Assembly: GCA_037071015.1 (NCBI GenBank)
Contig: JBAMOY010000001.1
Location: forward strand, 992,001 to 1,056,000
DNA from: JBAMOY01 sp037071015
GTDB lineage: Bacteria > Bacillota_I > Bacilli_A > RF39 > UBA660
Reading direction: 5' to 3'
DNA length: 64,000 nucleotides
The translations under genes were made by a program, and so were the position numbers. Below, one piece after another: positions 53,217 to 62,986 of this stretch. Each line of letters opens with the position of its first letter. Position 1 is the stretch's first letter. Under the pieces are notes generated by a model. The model saw only the letters and a list, made by a program, of their open reading frames with translations, did no database searches and was not told the DNA's origin.

Positions 53217-56200
53217 TTACTCTACTGATTTTAATGATTCAATCATATCTACTTTCTTTAATTTAAAATATGTTGTAATTAAAACAATTATCGAAAATAA
53301 AATTGTTACTAAAGTTGCCAATATATAACTTGACACATTAATACCTCTTTTAAACATTATAAAATCCATTTCAGCAGTTATCATAACAAATTTATGAAGA
53401 AAAACTCCTAAAAATAAACCACATCCAATTCCGATTAGTGTTAAAATAAAAATTTCTCGATAAACATAATTAGATACTTCGCGATCATAAAAGCCTAATA
53501 CTTTTAGGGTAGCAATCTCCCTAATTCGTTCACGAATATTAATATTAGTTAAATTATACAAAACGATAAAAGCTAACATGCAAGCAGCAATTAAAATCAC
53601 AAATACAATTTTATTTAAACTATCTACCATATTATTAAACTTATCCATGTTATCAGCAATAAATGTAACATTAACAAAACGATTACTATCGATTAATGCT
53701 GTCGATATCTCATCATGATGAGATGATGTAACATTACTCATAATTGCATTATAAGATATATCCTCATTAAATACTTTCTCATAATATTGAGGAGTCATAT
53801 AAGCATAATGATATATATAATTTTCTGTTACTCCACTAACCTTTAATAAAATTAACTCATTAGAGCTATTTCGAGCTTCAACATAATCACCTATCTTCAA
53901 GTTTAATAACTCTGCCATCTTTTCCGTGATAATAACACCATCATCTGATAATGATAATTCTTTTTGCGTATCACTATTACGCAATGATATATATTTTTTT
54001 AACAGATCTGCATCAGATGCAACAAAAATATAAAAATCGTGATTTTTGCTATTTGCCTTAAATGAATACATTTCTTGCTTAATCAACAACGGGTCAACTA
54101 AATTATTTTTAATCAATAAAGAATCTAAATTTGAATCGATTGTTTGAATTTCTTTATCTAAAACTAGGACATCATCATATTTAAAAATATTTCCAAATTG
54201 AATATCAATCATATCAGTTATGCTATCCTTAAGTCCAAAACCAGTTAACATTAAAGCTGTACAGCCAGCAATTCCAATAACTGTCATAAAAATTCTTTTT
54301 TTATACCTAAACAAGTTTCGAATAGTTACTTTACCACTAAACTTTATTCTTTTCCAGATAAAGTTAATCCGTTCTAAAAATACCTTTTTACCGGCCTTTG
54401 GAGCCTTAGGGCGTAATAGTGATGCTGGAACTTCTGATAATTCCCTATAACATGAAAACATAGTAACTAAATTAGTTAATATCAAAGCAATTAAAATTAT
54501 TAATGTGAAATGTATAGGATTAATATATATGATTATATCCGGAAGATAATAGGTAAAAGAATATATTCCATATATAGTCCTTGGTAAAACCTGATAACCA
54601 ATCATAAGCCCAATAATACCACCAAGCAAAGTAGCTATACTAACGTAAAAAATATAACAAAACATAATTTTAAAGTTACTATATCCCAATGCTTTGAAAA
54701 TGCCAATTTGTGTTCTTTCTTCTTCTACCATACGACTCATAGTATTTAAACATACTAACGCTGCCACTAATAAAAAGAAAACAGGAAAAACTTTGGCAAT
54801 AGCATCAACACGTAATGCATCATTTTTAAAATCACTATAATTAGCGTTATCAGTACGGTCCATTAAATACCAAGTTGGTTTAGGAATATCATGCAAAGCT
54901 TCACGTTGTCTATAGATTTCTTTTTCTGCATCAGCCATTTTTTGTTCAAAAAAGTTTCTATTGGTGTAGTATTCCTCATATTTTTTCGACAATTCCATTT
55001 GCGCTATTTCTAACTGTTTTTTGCTAGCATCAATTTGCTTTTGACCCTCAATCTTTTTTTCTTCCAAGTTTTCTTGTTGAGATAATAAAATCTGCTGATT
55101 TTCATCTAAAAGATTTTTTGTTTGTTCCAAAACTATTGGCGTATTTAACAATTCCTCTTCACGATTTTCAAAAATAATCTTAGCTTGGTCATATTTATTT
55201 GCTAATTCTTCTAATTGTAAGACTAAATTTTCACAATTGGAAGTACAAGAATCTACCTGTTGCCTTAAAGAATCAACGTTTTCCTTTAGTAAAGCTAATT
55301 GCTCACGACTGGTTTCTAATTCTTGGAAATACTTATCTTTATTTTCTACATAGTCATTATATGCTACATCATATTCTTTTTTCTTATCACCGAATTGTTG
55401 CCAAGCTAACTGTAATTTAGCAGTATTTTCCTTAATCGTTTGATCAAATTCTTTTTGCTTGTTATCTAATTCAACAACCGCATTTGATATTTGTTTTTGA
55501 CTAGCAGCTAGCAAATTATTTGCTTGTTCAAGTTGTAATAAACCTTGACTACGTTGCTTAAGCATTTCACTTTCAGCCTCATCTATTTGTTTTATCAGAT
55601 TACGTAAAAGGTCTTCATATTGTTCTTTCTCTAATAATTCGGTCTTTTTAGTTAATTCTTCTTTTAATTTGTCTAACTGTTCATCATATACCAGCTCATA
55701 AGAATTGACATTAGCTGTTCCTTTACCAATTAGATAAACTTCTGTATAAACGTCCATTGTAAAAGCGTCTTTTAAGATATAGATATAACTTTCGAGTTTT
55801 CCATTGCCAATAGTAGTAACACCTTTTTCCAATCCTATATAAAGTGAGGATTCAACCGTACCAACAACTTTTAAATTAACTTCTTTTATTTTAGTATCGA
55901 CATCATTGCTATTTAAAACAATGGTATCTCCCACCTTATAAGTATTATTTTCGGCTAAACATTCCTTTTCATTTTTTGGCATCCGTCCGTTTTTCAGTAC
56001 TACCTTATTTACATCATCTTCAATAGCATGCACACGAACAACTTTACTGCCATCTAAAGCATCAACTGAATAAGATGGTACAATTGTTTTAACATTTTTT
56101 AATTTTGATAATTCTGATATTTCTTTGGTTCCAAAACCATAAGTGCTTATAACTTTATAATCCATTAATTTTGTTTGATCAAAATAAGCATCTCCAGTCA

Positions 56201-56333
56201 ACAACATATCATAACTGGTTCCTCTAATTCCAGCAAAAAATCCAACGCCTAATCCCACAATTAAAAAGATTGATAAAAACCTACTAATTGATAATTTTAT
56301 TTTTCGAAATATTTCTTTAAAAAGTAAACTCAT
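53217..56333 (-). CDS. ABC permease (FtsX family) with long coiled-coil extracellular stalk
   Basis: 1038 residues. TM1 at about 18-38, an extracellular region with a MacB-like part (about 40-200) and then a long coiled coil (about 205-490; repeated QL/QE/LE heptads), FtsX TM trio near 515-625, TM near 685-705, second extracellular domain (710-900), and a final TM trio (about 905-1030). The coiled coil could span or sense the cell wall. ATPase partner is directly upstream (one-base gap). No dedicated two-component genes adjacent. Confidence 0.88.
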   Translation of the reverse strand: MSLLFKEIFRKIKLSISRFLSIFLIVGLGVGFFAGIRGTSYDMLLTGDAYFDQTKLMDYKVISTYGFGTKEISELSKLKNVKTIVPSYSVDALDGSKVVRVHAIEDDVNKVVLKNGRMPKNEKECLAENNTYKVGDTIVLNSNDVDTKIKEVNLKVVGTVESSLYIGLEKGVTTIGNGKLESYIYILKDAFTMDVYTEVYLIGKGTANVNSYELVYDEQLDKLKEELTKKTELLEKEQYEDLLRNLIKQIDEAESEMLKQRSQGLLQLEQANNLLAASQKQISNAVVELDNKQKEFDQTIKENTAKLQLAWQQFGDKKKEYDVAYNDYVENKDKYFQELETSREQLALLKENVDSLRQQVDSCTSNCENLVLQLEELANKYDQAKIIFENREEELLNTPIVLEQTKNLLDENQQILLSQQENLEEKKIEGQKQIDASKKQLEIAQMELSKKYEEYYTNRNFFEQKMADAEKEIYRQREALHDIPKPTWYLMDRTDNANYSDFKNDALRVDAIAKVFPVFFLLVAALVCLNTMSRMVEEERTQIGIFKALGYSNFKIMFCYIFYVSIATLLGGIIGLMIGYQVLPRTIYGIYSFTYYLPDIIIYINPIHFTLIILIALILTNLVTMFSCYRELSEVPASLLRPKAPKAGKKVFLERINFIWKRIKFSGKVTIRNLFRYKKRIFMTVIGIAGCTALMLTGFGLKDSITDMIDIQFGNIFKYDDVLVLDKEIQTIDSNLDSLLIKNNLVDPLLIKQEMYSFKANSKNHDFYIFVASDADLLKKYISLRNSDTQKELSLSDDGVIITEKMAELLNLKIGDYVEARNSSNELILLKVSGVTENYIYHYAYMTPQYYEKVFNEDISYNAIMSNVTSSHHDEISTALIDSNRFVNVTFIADNMDKFNNMVDSLNKIVFVILIAACMLAFIVLYNLTNINIRERIREIATLKVLGFYDREVSNYVYREIFILTLIGIGCGLFLGVFLHKFVMITAEMDFIMFKRGINVSSYILATLVTILFSIIVLITTYFKLKKVDMIESLKSVE

Positions 56334-56334
56334 C

Positions 56335-57036
56335 TTACCAACTCAAATCTTCTGCGGACATAGGTTTTTTATTTATAATGATATCAGCAACCGTACCATT
56401 TTTCATTTTAATTACTTTATCTGCCATATCGGCCATAACAGAGTTATGGGTTATAATTATAACTGTCATATTATTTTTATGACAAATTTCTTGTAATAAA
56501 ATTAAAATTTTCTTACCAGTTTTAGAATCTAAAGCCCCTGTTGGTTCATCACACAAAAGTAATTTAGGATTTTTCGCAATTGCTCTAGCAATAGCGACAC
56601 GTTGTTGCTCTCCTCCTGACAACTGCGCAGGAAAATTATTCATCCGTTTTTCTAGACCAACCTGTTTCAATACCTTTTTTGGTTCTAATGGCTTTTTGCA
56701 GATTTGTGAAGCTAATTCCACATTCTCTAAAGCTGTTAGATTTTGAACCAAATTATAAAATTGAAACACAAAACCAATATCATGACGACGATAATCAATC
56801 AATTTACGACGATTAAACTTTGTAATATCCTTGCCATCGATAACCACATTCCCAGCGTTAGCTGAATCCATCCCACCAAGAATATTTAACATTGTCGTCT
56901 TACCAGCACCACTTGGTCCTAGTATAACGACTAATTCCCCCTTATTAATATCAAAGCTAACTTTATCGGCCGCCTTGATTTTCACTTCACCCATTTTATA
57001 TTCTTTTTTAACATTTTTAACTTCAATATAAGACAT
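56335..57036 (-). CDS. ABC transporter ATP-binding protein
   Basis: 233 residues from the ATG at 57036 (TAGGTGAT upstream). Walker A GPSGAGKTT, signature LSGGEQQR, Walker B LLLCDEPTGALD and H-loop ITHN are intact. LolD/MacB-type ATPase for the large permease that follows. Confidence 0.94.
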   Translation of the reverse strand: MSYIEVKNVKKEYKMGEVKIKAADKVSFDINKGELVVILGPSGAGKTTMLNILGGMDSANAGNVVIDGKDITKFNRRKLIDYRRHDIGFVFQFYNLVQNLTALENVELASQICKKPLEPKKVLKQVGLEKRMNNFPAQLSGGEQQRVAIARAIAKNPKLLLCDEPTGALDSKTGKKILILLQEICHKNNMTVIIITHNSVMADMADKVIKMKNGTVADIIINKKPMSAEDLSW

Positions 57037-57092
57037 TCTATCACCTACAAGCATCTATTATAACACAATTTGTTTCTAATCAAAATCTATAA

Positions 57093-58313
57093 CTATAATA
57101 ATTGCAAATACATTGCCATTACAAATTGTCTAGGAAATAATACAATCAATTTTTTGGTTATCTCACCATTAATACTGTGTATATAAAAATATTTAATTAA
57201 ATAACGACTAAACTTATTGTTTAATTTACCACGGCTTTTAAATAATATATCTATAGTGTTTTTATTAGGGTCCTCAATATTCTTAATTTGTACTTTTAAA
57301 AGCCGGTTAAACTTATCCATATTATATATTCTTGAATCATCAATCTCAAAAATATAACCAAGTTGCTCAATCAAACTTTCCATTTTACTTTTACTATTAT
57401 TTATAATAGCATTTATAGTAGCATCGTATATAACTTTACTAAATATTTTATTCACATTTATTTTTGTTTCGACTAATTGTTTTAATTGTTCATGATATTT
57501 ATCATAATTCTTTTTTAACTCATTTTTGTTAAAAGTATATTTTTTTCCCTCTAAATGGCCAAACTTTTTCATCGCATCATTATAACCATAACGCATATTA
57601 CGGCGATTATATTTACGATCTAGCATTAAAAAAGAACCCAAATCATTGTTAGGACTAATATATGTTATTTTAACATTTTTATCTTTTACCTTTTTATTTA
57701 AACCGACAGCCTTTAAGTTAACCGCAATTATTTCGTCAGCTCCCATGTCAACAGCTAAATTTATAGGCATATTATCATAATAACCACCATCGATGTATTT
57801 TTTACCATCGATATCTTTCATCTGAAAAGCCGGGAAACAAGATGCAGAAGCAATAATGTAATCAATCATTTTCCCTTTGGGAATATCTTTTTTAGTCAAT
57901 GTTTCGGCTTTAAAATTACTCAAGTTAAAAGTTACAATACCATAATCAATATCTGAATTACGAATTCTTTTTTCACTAATAAATCGATTTGCAAGTTTCT
58001 GAATAGTTTCCGTACTCATACCCTTATCTTTAATAATACCATTTTTATACATTTCGAATATTTGCTTTTTACCAGATTTACTATCGACATCACCATCAAT
58101 TTTATGACCAAAAGCCATATCAAAATTAACTTTTTCCCAAAAATACCATAGTGAAAAGTAATCTTCTTGGACAATTAGTGCACCATTTAACGCGCCAATT
58201 GATGTACCCGTAACAATGTCAAAACTTTTATTTAATTTTCGAAGGGCTTTCCAAACGCCAAATTGATAAGCACCTTTACCACCGCCACCTGACATTACTA
58301 ATGCTCGTTTCAC
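57093..58313 (-). CDS. Patatin-like phospholipase
   Basis: 406 residues. GGGGKGAY near 9-16 (oxyanion hole), GTSIG at 36-40 (nucleophile Ser38), and DGGYYDN near 174 (catalytic Asp). No signal peptide. Hydrolyses phospholipid or lipid acyl esters inside the cell; substrate unknown. Start is a GTG with GGTGAT upstream. The C-terminal 170 residues, helical and Lys-rich, match no family seen here. Monocistronic. Confidence 0.92.
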   Translation of the reverse strand: MKRALVMSGGGGKGAYQFGVWKALRKLNKSFDIVTGTSIGALNGALIVQEDYFSLWYFWEKVNFDMAFGHKIDGDVDSKSGKKQIFEMYKNGIIKDKGMSTETIQKLANRFISEKRIRNSDIDYGIVTFNLSNFKAETLTKKDIPKGKMIDYIIASASCFPAFQMKDIDGKKYIDGGYYDNMPINLAVDMGADEIIAVNLKAVGLNKKVKDKNVKITYISPNNDLGSFLMLDRKYNRRNMRYGYNDAMKKFGHLEGKKYTFNKNELKKNYDKYHEQLKQLVETKINVNKIFSKVIYDATINAIINNSKSKMESLIEQLGYIFEIDDSRIYNMDKFNRLLKVQIKNIEDPNKNTIDILFKSRGKLNNKFSRYLIKYFYIHSINGEITKKLIVLFPRQFVMAMYLQLL

Positions 58314-58447
58314 TTATATCACCAATACTATTATAACATATTTGAGGTATATATTAAACATATAGTAAATTATCTTGTTAAAGTTTAATTTTTATGGTAA
58401 CATTAAAAATAGCGGTAACCTATCGCAAACAAGAAGGGGATGTGTGT

Positions 58448-59158
58448 GTGATAAATTTTATCATTTGTGATGACCATAGAGTCATTAGAGAAAATATTGT
58501 TAAAGTAGTACACGAAGTTATGATGCATAATAAAATTGCCTATAATACCCACGTATTTGATGATTACAATACCGATTTCATTAAAACTATGAAAAGTCGA
58601 TTAGCATCTAAGGTTTATATTCTAGATATTGAAGCACCATCAGGGTCCGGTATCGATATAGCCAGAATAATCCGTCAAAAGGATATCAATAGTGTTATTA
58701 TATTTTTAACATCTCATGACGAACTTGGTTATACTATCCTAAAAAGTCAATTTATGTGCTTAACTTTTATATCTAAATATGATAATTATATCGGCAACTT
58801 AAAATCAGCACTAAAAAAAGCCATCAAAATGGCAGGAGTAAAACAAGCTGTCAGATTTTATGATCAAGGAATTTTATATACCATTCCACTAGCGGATATA
58901 TTATATATTACAAGAGATAGTATCGAAAGAAAATGTATTATTAAAACAGATTACAGTATTTTTAAAGTGAATAAAACTTTAGCCGAATTAAAAAACAGCT
59001 TAAATAATAGCTTTGTTCAAAGCCACCGGGCCTGTTTTATAAACGTCGATCGCGTTATTTCAGTCGATTCCAGAAATAGAATTGTATCTTTTGATAACGG
59101 TGAAACATCAGATCTTCTATCAACTAACTATCGAAAAGATTTCCTAAGTAAAGTTTAA
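58448..59158 (+). CDS. LytTR-family response regulator (AgrA/ComE type), no adjacent kinase
   Basis: About 236 residues from the GTG at 58448, eight bases after GGGG; upstream in-frame codons have no RBS. Receiver: IICDDHR (Asp pair), YILDIEAPSGSG (phospho-acceptor), FLTSHDE and FISKYD. LytTR DNA-binding domain about 130-235: RFYDQGILYTIPLADILYIT, FVQSHRACFINVDRVISVD. No histidine kinase or peptide gene nearby. Two GGTAAC copies lie upstream at 58396 and 58414, possibly a binding site. Confidence 0.9.
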   Translation: MINFIICDDHRVIRENIVKVVHEVMMHNKIAYNTHVFDDYNTDFIKTMKSRLASKVYILDIEAPSGSGIDIARIIRQKDINSVIIFLTSHDELGYTILKSQFMCLTFISKYDNYIGNLKSALKKAIKMAGVKQAVRFYDQGILYTIPLADILYITRDSIERKCIIKTDYSIFKVNKTLAELKNSLNNSFVQSHRACFINVDRVISVDSRNRIVSFDNGETSDLLSTNYRKDFLSKV

Positions 59159-59186
59159 AAAGCCATCAAATGATGGCTTTTTTATC
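59158..59186 (+). terminator. Terminator of the LytTR regulator gene
   Basis: AAAGCCATCA / TGATGGCTTT arms and T-run. Confidence 0.85.
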
Positions 59187-59568
59187 AAAGCAAGATAATT
59201 ATTACTATATGTCTAATGCTTCACCAATTTATTTTTAAATCATTTTTCTTGTTAAAGATACAGCTATAAATACCAAAAAAGCTTATAATTTTTTCACATA
59301 AATATTCCTCAACTATATTCCTAGCCACATACCTCTTTATTCTTTTTATAATTTTACTTTTTTACTAATTTCTTTTAAAATTCTATACTCTTATTTTTAA
59401 TACTAAACTGTTGATTATAATATTCTAATAATTCCTCTTGACTTTATTCTATTAAAATTCCTTTTCTTATATCGATTTTTTACATAAAAAATGACTCCTT
59501 CCAAGTTTAAGAATATATTTTTATTATACATTCTTTTTCCAACTTTTCGAAGCCACTTCATCCACATC
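59186..59568. other. Non-coding gap of about 380 bases
   Basis: AT-rich, no intact gene. Contains the possible gene relic at 59321-59485. No clear terminator for tRNA-Trp. Confidence 0.5.
59321..59485 (-). pseudogene. Possible decayed small gene with several stops
   Basis: ATG at 59485 follows AAGGAG at good spacing. The 55-codon frame then has TAA at codon 2 and three more inside, all TAA, but reads like protein: KIDIRKGILIE, SQEELLEYYNQQFSIKNKSIEF and KKLVKK. Could be AT-rich noise. Confidence 0.3.
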
Positions 59569-59642
59569 TGGCAGGGGTAGCAGGAGTTGAACCCACATCA
59601 GCGGTTTTGGAGACCGTTATTCTACCATTGAACTATACCCCT
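59569..59642 (-). tRNA. tRNA-Trp(CCA)
   Basis: AGGGGTA acceptor, anticodon loop CTCCAAA, discriminator G, encoded CCA. The CCA anticodon reads only UGG. Confidence 0.95.
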
Positions 59643-59722
59643 ATATCGATAATTATAACATACAATACTATCATGTTCAATACTTTTTTTGGTTAGTTAG
59701 CATATAATATATTGGTGATAAA

Positions 59723-60151
59723 ATGGCAATTATTAAATATACTGATAAAGAACGTGACCTATTAGCTAGATTGATGCGTGCTGAAGCTGTAGGTGAAGGT
59801 GATTTAGGAATGTTGATGGTAGGAAATGTTGGGGTAAACCGCATTATAGCTGATTGTCTAACATTTAGCGATGTTCGAAGTATCCCAGATATGATATACC
59901 AGTCACCTGGTGGTTTTTCAGGAAAAGACAGTCCTTTATTTTTTAGCAATCCCACTACCTACGAACGAAATTTAGCTGATCGTGTTATTCGTGGTGAGTA
60001 CTATTATCCGGCTACAAATGCTTTATGGTTTTATGCGCCAGGAACAGGACAGAACTGTAAATCAATTTGGTGGGACCAAGCACTAGCTGGAAAGTATAAA
60101 AATCATTGTTTTTATAAACCAGCAACAGGTGTTTGTCAACAAATTCATTAA
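59723..60151 (+). CDS. cwlJ: CwlJ-type spore cortex hydrolase (Hydrolase_2)
   Basis: 142 residues, the same length as Bacillus subtilis CwlJ, no signal peptide and no binding domain (SleB has both). Family blocks: LLARLMRAEAVGEGDLGMLMVGNVGVNRI with the catalytic Glu, GGFSGK, YYYPATNALWFYAP and HCFYKP. CwlJ degrades cortex during germination and normally needs GerQ, not seen here. RBS GGTGAT. A CATATAAT box lies at 59701-59708 directly upstream. Confidence 0.92.
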   Translation: MAIIKYTDKERDLLARLMRAEAVGEGDLGMLMVGNVGVNRIIADCLTFSDVRSIPDMIYQSPGGFSGKDSPLFFSNPTTYERNLADRVIRGEYYYPATNALWFYAPGTGQNCKSIWWDQALAGKYKNHCFYKPATGVCQQIH

Positions 60152-60183
60152 AAAAGTATAGATTAGTTAATCTATACTTTTTG
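60150..60183. terminator. Bidirectional terminator cwlJ / htrA
   Basis: AAAAGTATAGATTA / TAATCTATACTTTT arms with T-runs both ways. Confidence 0.88.
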
Positions 60184-61249
60184 TTAATTTTATTTTTATT
60201 GTATTCTCTTTACTATTTCGATTATATTTAACAGTTATCTCATCACCAACCGAATATTTATATAAAACAAAACGAAAATGTGCAACACTCTTTATTTTAG
60301 TTCCATTTATTTCGGTAATAACATCACCTTTTTGAAGCTTTGCTGTAGCAGCTGGTGTATTATCTTCAACCGAAGCAATAACTGCTCCAGTAGTCACATC
60401 TTTATCAATATTTATACCATATCGATAAAGCGAATAAGCACTATCAACATCAACTAGGCTAACGCCTAAAAGCGGCCTTGATATTTTTTCACCCTTTTCA
60501 AACTTTTCAGCTGAACTCATCGCCATTTCAATTGGAATAGCAAATCCCATTCCTTCGATTTCATCTTCAACCAGTTTTAATGAATTAACGCCTACAACTT
60601 CACCGTTAATATTTACTAATGGTCCTCCACTATTACCAGGATTTATAGCAGCATCAGTCTGTAAAACTTCCATCATAAAACTACTATTAGATACATTTAC
60701 AGTAATTGTACGATCTTTACCAGATAAAATACCCTTAGTTACAGTACCCATATATTCACTTCCTAGTGGTGATCCTACTGTAAACAAGGTATCTCCCAAC
60801 TCTAATTTAGTACTATCTCCTATCTCGGCAACCTGTAATACGGCATCATCATCAATTGATAAAACGGCTATATCAGCATACTCATCACTACCAAGAATAG
60901 TTGCTTCCACCGATTGCCCTTCAATATTAATAACTTTAATTAAATTGCCACTTTCAATAACATGATGGTTTGTCATAATGTAACCCTTGTCATTTTCTTT
61001 TTTATAAACAAAACCTGTTCCCGTTCCAATTAACTTGTCACCACGATATGATTCTATCATAACAGTTGCATCATATACTTTTTCAATTGAACTTTTAATT
61101 GTATTAGTTTCTGTTACAGTAACATCCTTAACAACTTTTTCTGTAGCCTCACCAGTTATTGGAAAATAATGAAGAACAATAATTGTTCCTATAATTCCAA
61201 CAAATAATGAAATAATAGCAACTATAATATATTTTATTTTATCTCTCAT
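60167..61249 (-). CDS. htrA: HtrA/DegP-type serine protease
   Basis: 360 residues. One TM anchor (about 7-27), then trypsin-like domain with H96 (TNHHVIE), D126 (EYADIAVL) and S207 (GNSGGP), then a PDZ domain about 255-350 (GVSLVDVDSAYSLYRYGI, TPAATAKLQKGDVITEINGTKI). Degrades misfolded secreted proteins on the outer face of the membrane. GGAGGAAAT RBS. Monocistronic. Confidence 0.94.
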   Translation of the reverse strand: MRDKIKYIIVAIISLFVGIIGTIIVLHYFPITGEATEKVVKDVTVTETNTIKSSIEKVYDATVMIESYRGDKLIGTGTGFVYKKENDKGYIMTNHHVIESGNLIKVINIEGQSVEATILGSDEYADIAVLSIDDDAVLQVAEIGDSTKLELGDTLFTVGSPLGSEYMGTVTKGILSGKDRTITVNVSNSSFMMEVLQTDAAINPGNSGGPLVNINGEVVGVNSLKLVEDEIEGMGFAIPIEMAMSSAEKFEKGEKISRPLLGVSLVDVDSAYSLYRYGINIDKDVTTGAVIASVEDNTPAATAKLQKGDVITEINGTKIKSVAHFRFVLYKYSVGDEITVKYNRNSKENTIKIKLTKSID

Positions 61250-61260
61250 ATTTCCTCCTA

Positions 61261-62196
61261 TTACATATTTTCAATATCATGCCAATTATAAGGAAAACCT
61301 ATTTTATTTAAAATAGTCGTCAATGGTACAACATCTATTTTTGCATCTAACAATGTCACTTCATAATTTATTTCGTTCATAATATCATGAAACTGATCTT
61401 CTGTTAACATCCTTTTTAAGATAATAATCAAAGCAAATAAATCATTTTTACCATATAAATATTCGTCATCAGTCATATCAATATTAAGTAAATAATGATA
61501 TTTGGTATCCGGAATACTCCTCTGTGTTCGATGATCATATAAAATATCCTCGTGAGCACATAGATTACGGAAATTAGCCAATAATGATAAATATATAGTC
61601 ATAGTTTCAATATCTAAATCATATTGTTCAGCTATGAACTGTTGATCTTTCTCTTTTAGAATGCTATAAAGTTCTGAAATTATTCCAAAAGATAAAACTT
61701 TAACTAAAATCCACATTGGAATATAGCCATAATTATTAATATAGTGCATAGTTGCTGCATGTTGTTTACCATTAACACGAATTTGGCGTTTCATTTTGTT
61801 AATTACATCTTTAACTTGCCGTGAGCGCATTGGATCTTGATTAAAATTTTTAGGATCTAAATATTCTTTCTCCTTATAACCATAATTTTTTGATAACTGA
61901 TAGCTAATAACAGATTTAATGTTATTCTCAATGATTAAAATATTTTTGAACATAATGTTACGAATATTGCGATCAAAAACAAAAGTAGCATATAATTCCT
62001 CAAATGTTGTACCATTTATATAAGTATCACTCTTATAACTTTTCATAAATAAATGACGATAACCACTTATAAAAAAGTAATTTTCTTTAAAAAGAATCAT
62101 CTTAGCTTTATTAATGTCATTAACTATTAATCCTTTGCTTCTTAAAATATCAATTTGTTCATCTAATGTTTTGAATATTTTTTGTTTATTAGCCAT
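61261..62196 (-). CDS. Abi_2 (AbiD/AbiF-like) HEPN-domain protein
   Basis: 311 residues from the ATG at 62196 (AGGTGA upstream). N-terminal TLDEQIDILRSKGLIV and YFFISGYRHLF, then the HEPN active-site motif RNLCAHEDILYDHRT (R-x4-H with following polar residues), as in Abi_2/AbiF proteins. The family is linked to abortive infection, probably RNase activity in response to phage or a partner. No antitoxin or partner gene next to it. Confidence 0.85.
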   Translation of the reverse strand: MANKQKIFKTLDEQIDILRSKGLIVNDINKAKMILFKENYFFISGYRHLFMKSYKSDTYINGTTFEELYATFVFDRNIRNIMFKNILIIENNIKSVISYQLSKNYGYKEKEYLDPKNFNQDPMRSRQVKDVINKMKRQIRVNGKQHAATMHYINNYGYIPMWILVKVLSFGIISELYSILKEKDQQFIAEQYDLDIETMTIYLSLLANFRNLCAHEDILYDHRTQRSIPDTKYHYLLNIDMTDDEYLYGKNDLFALIIILKRMLTEDQFHDIMNEINYEVTLLDAKIDVVPLTTILNKIGFPYNWHDIENM

Positions 62197-62271
62197 CGCA
62201 CTCACCTATTATCATTATAACATATTAAATATGAAAGAAATATGTTTTTTTTGTGTAATTTGTGTGGAAAA

Positions 62272-62934
62272 TTATGATGTGAAATACTGAATTACACCCT
62301 TTGTAATAACATTTGATACTCTCTGCTGATAATCATTCTGTTTCAACAAATAGCGATCATTAGGATTCGATAAGAAACCTACTTCAATTAATATCCCTGG
62401 TACTTTAACTCTTTTTTGTAAATACAACGTACTAACTTTCTGACATTTACGATTAGAATTCAATTCTTTTTTAAAAAGAGTTTGAAAAATTTCAGCTAAC
62501 TTTTTATTTTCACTGTTAATGTCATCATAAAATACCTGTCCCCCTCGCCAAGTCGATGAAGTTTCAGCATTTAAATGTATAGATAAATAAAGATCACTAT
62601 TCGAACGATTGATGAGATTACTACGTCGCGATAAGTCACTTCTTTTGCGATTATTGGTATTATTAGCAGATAAATCATAATCGCCATAGCGAGTCATATA
62701 TACAATCGCACCTTGTCTAGTCAAATCCGCTTCTAATTTTTTACTTATTGATAAATTAATATCTTTCTCAAATATATCCTTATATAATGTTCCTGGATCC
62801 ATGCCACCATGGCCTGGGTCAATGTAAATAACTTTTCCCAAAAGTGGTAATGAAACATTTGATGCATAGCTATAATTAAAACCTATTATTCCTAAAATTA
62901 AAAATAAAAAAACACATATTTTATATTTGTGCAT
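62272..62934 (-). CDS. cwlD: N-acetylmuramoyl-L-alanine amidase, CwlD type
   Basis: 220 residues. TM/signal segment about 7-22. Amidase_3 motifs: IDPGHGGMDPG (H42), KDIFEKDINLS (E56), SIHLNAETS and ILIEVGFLSNP (Zn ligands and Glu). No binding domain, as in CwlD, which makes muramic-delta-lactam precursor in the spore cortex. A CATATATT box lies at 62950-62957, upstream of AGGTGATA. Alternative: vegetative amidase. Confidence 0.85.
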   Translation of the reverse strand: MHKYKICVFLFLILGIIGFNYSYASNVSLPLLGKVIYIDPGHGGMDPGTLYKDIFEKDINLSISKKLEADLTRQGAIVYMTRYGDYDLSANNTNNRKRSDLSRRSNLINRSNSDLYLSIHLNAETSSTWRGGQVFYDDINSENKKLAEIFQTLFKKELNSNRKCQKVSTLYLQKRVKVPGILIEVGFLSNPNDRYLLKQNDYQQRVSNVITKGVIQYFTS

Positions 62935-62986
62935 ATTATCACCTATTAAAATATATGTTTATTATTGTCTATTAATTATTATTAAA

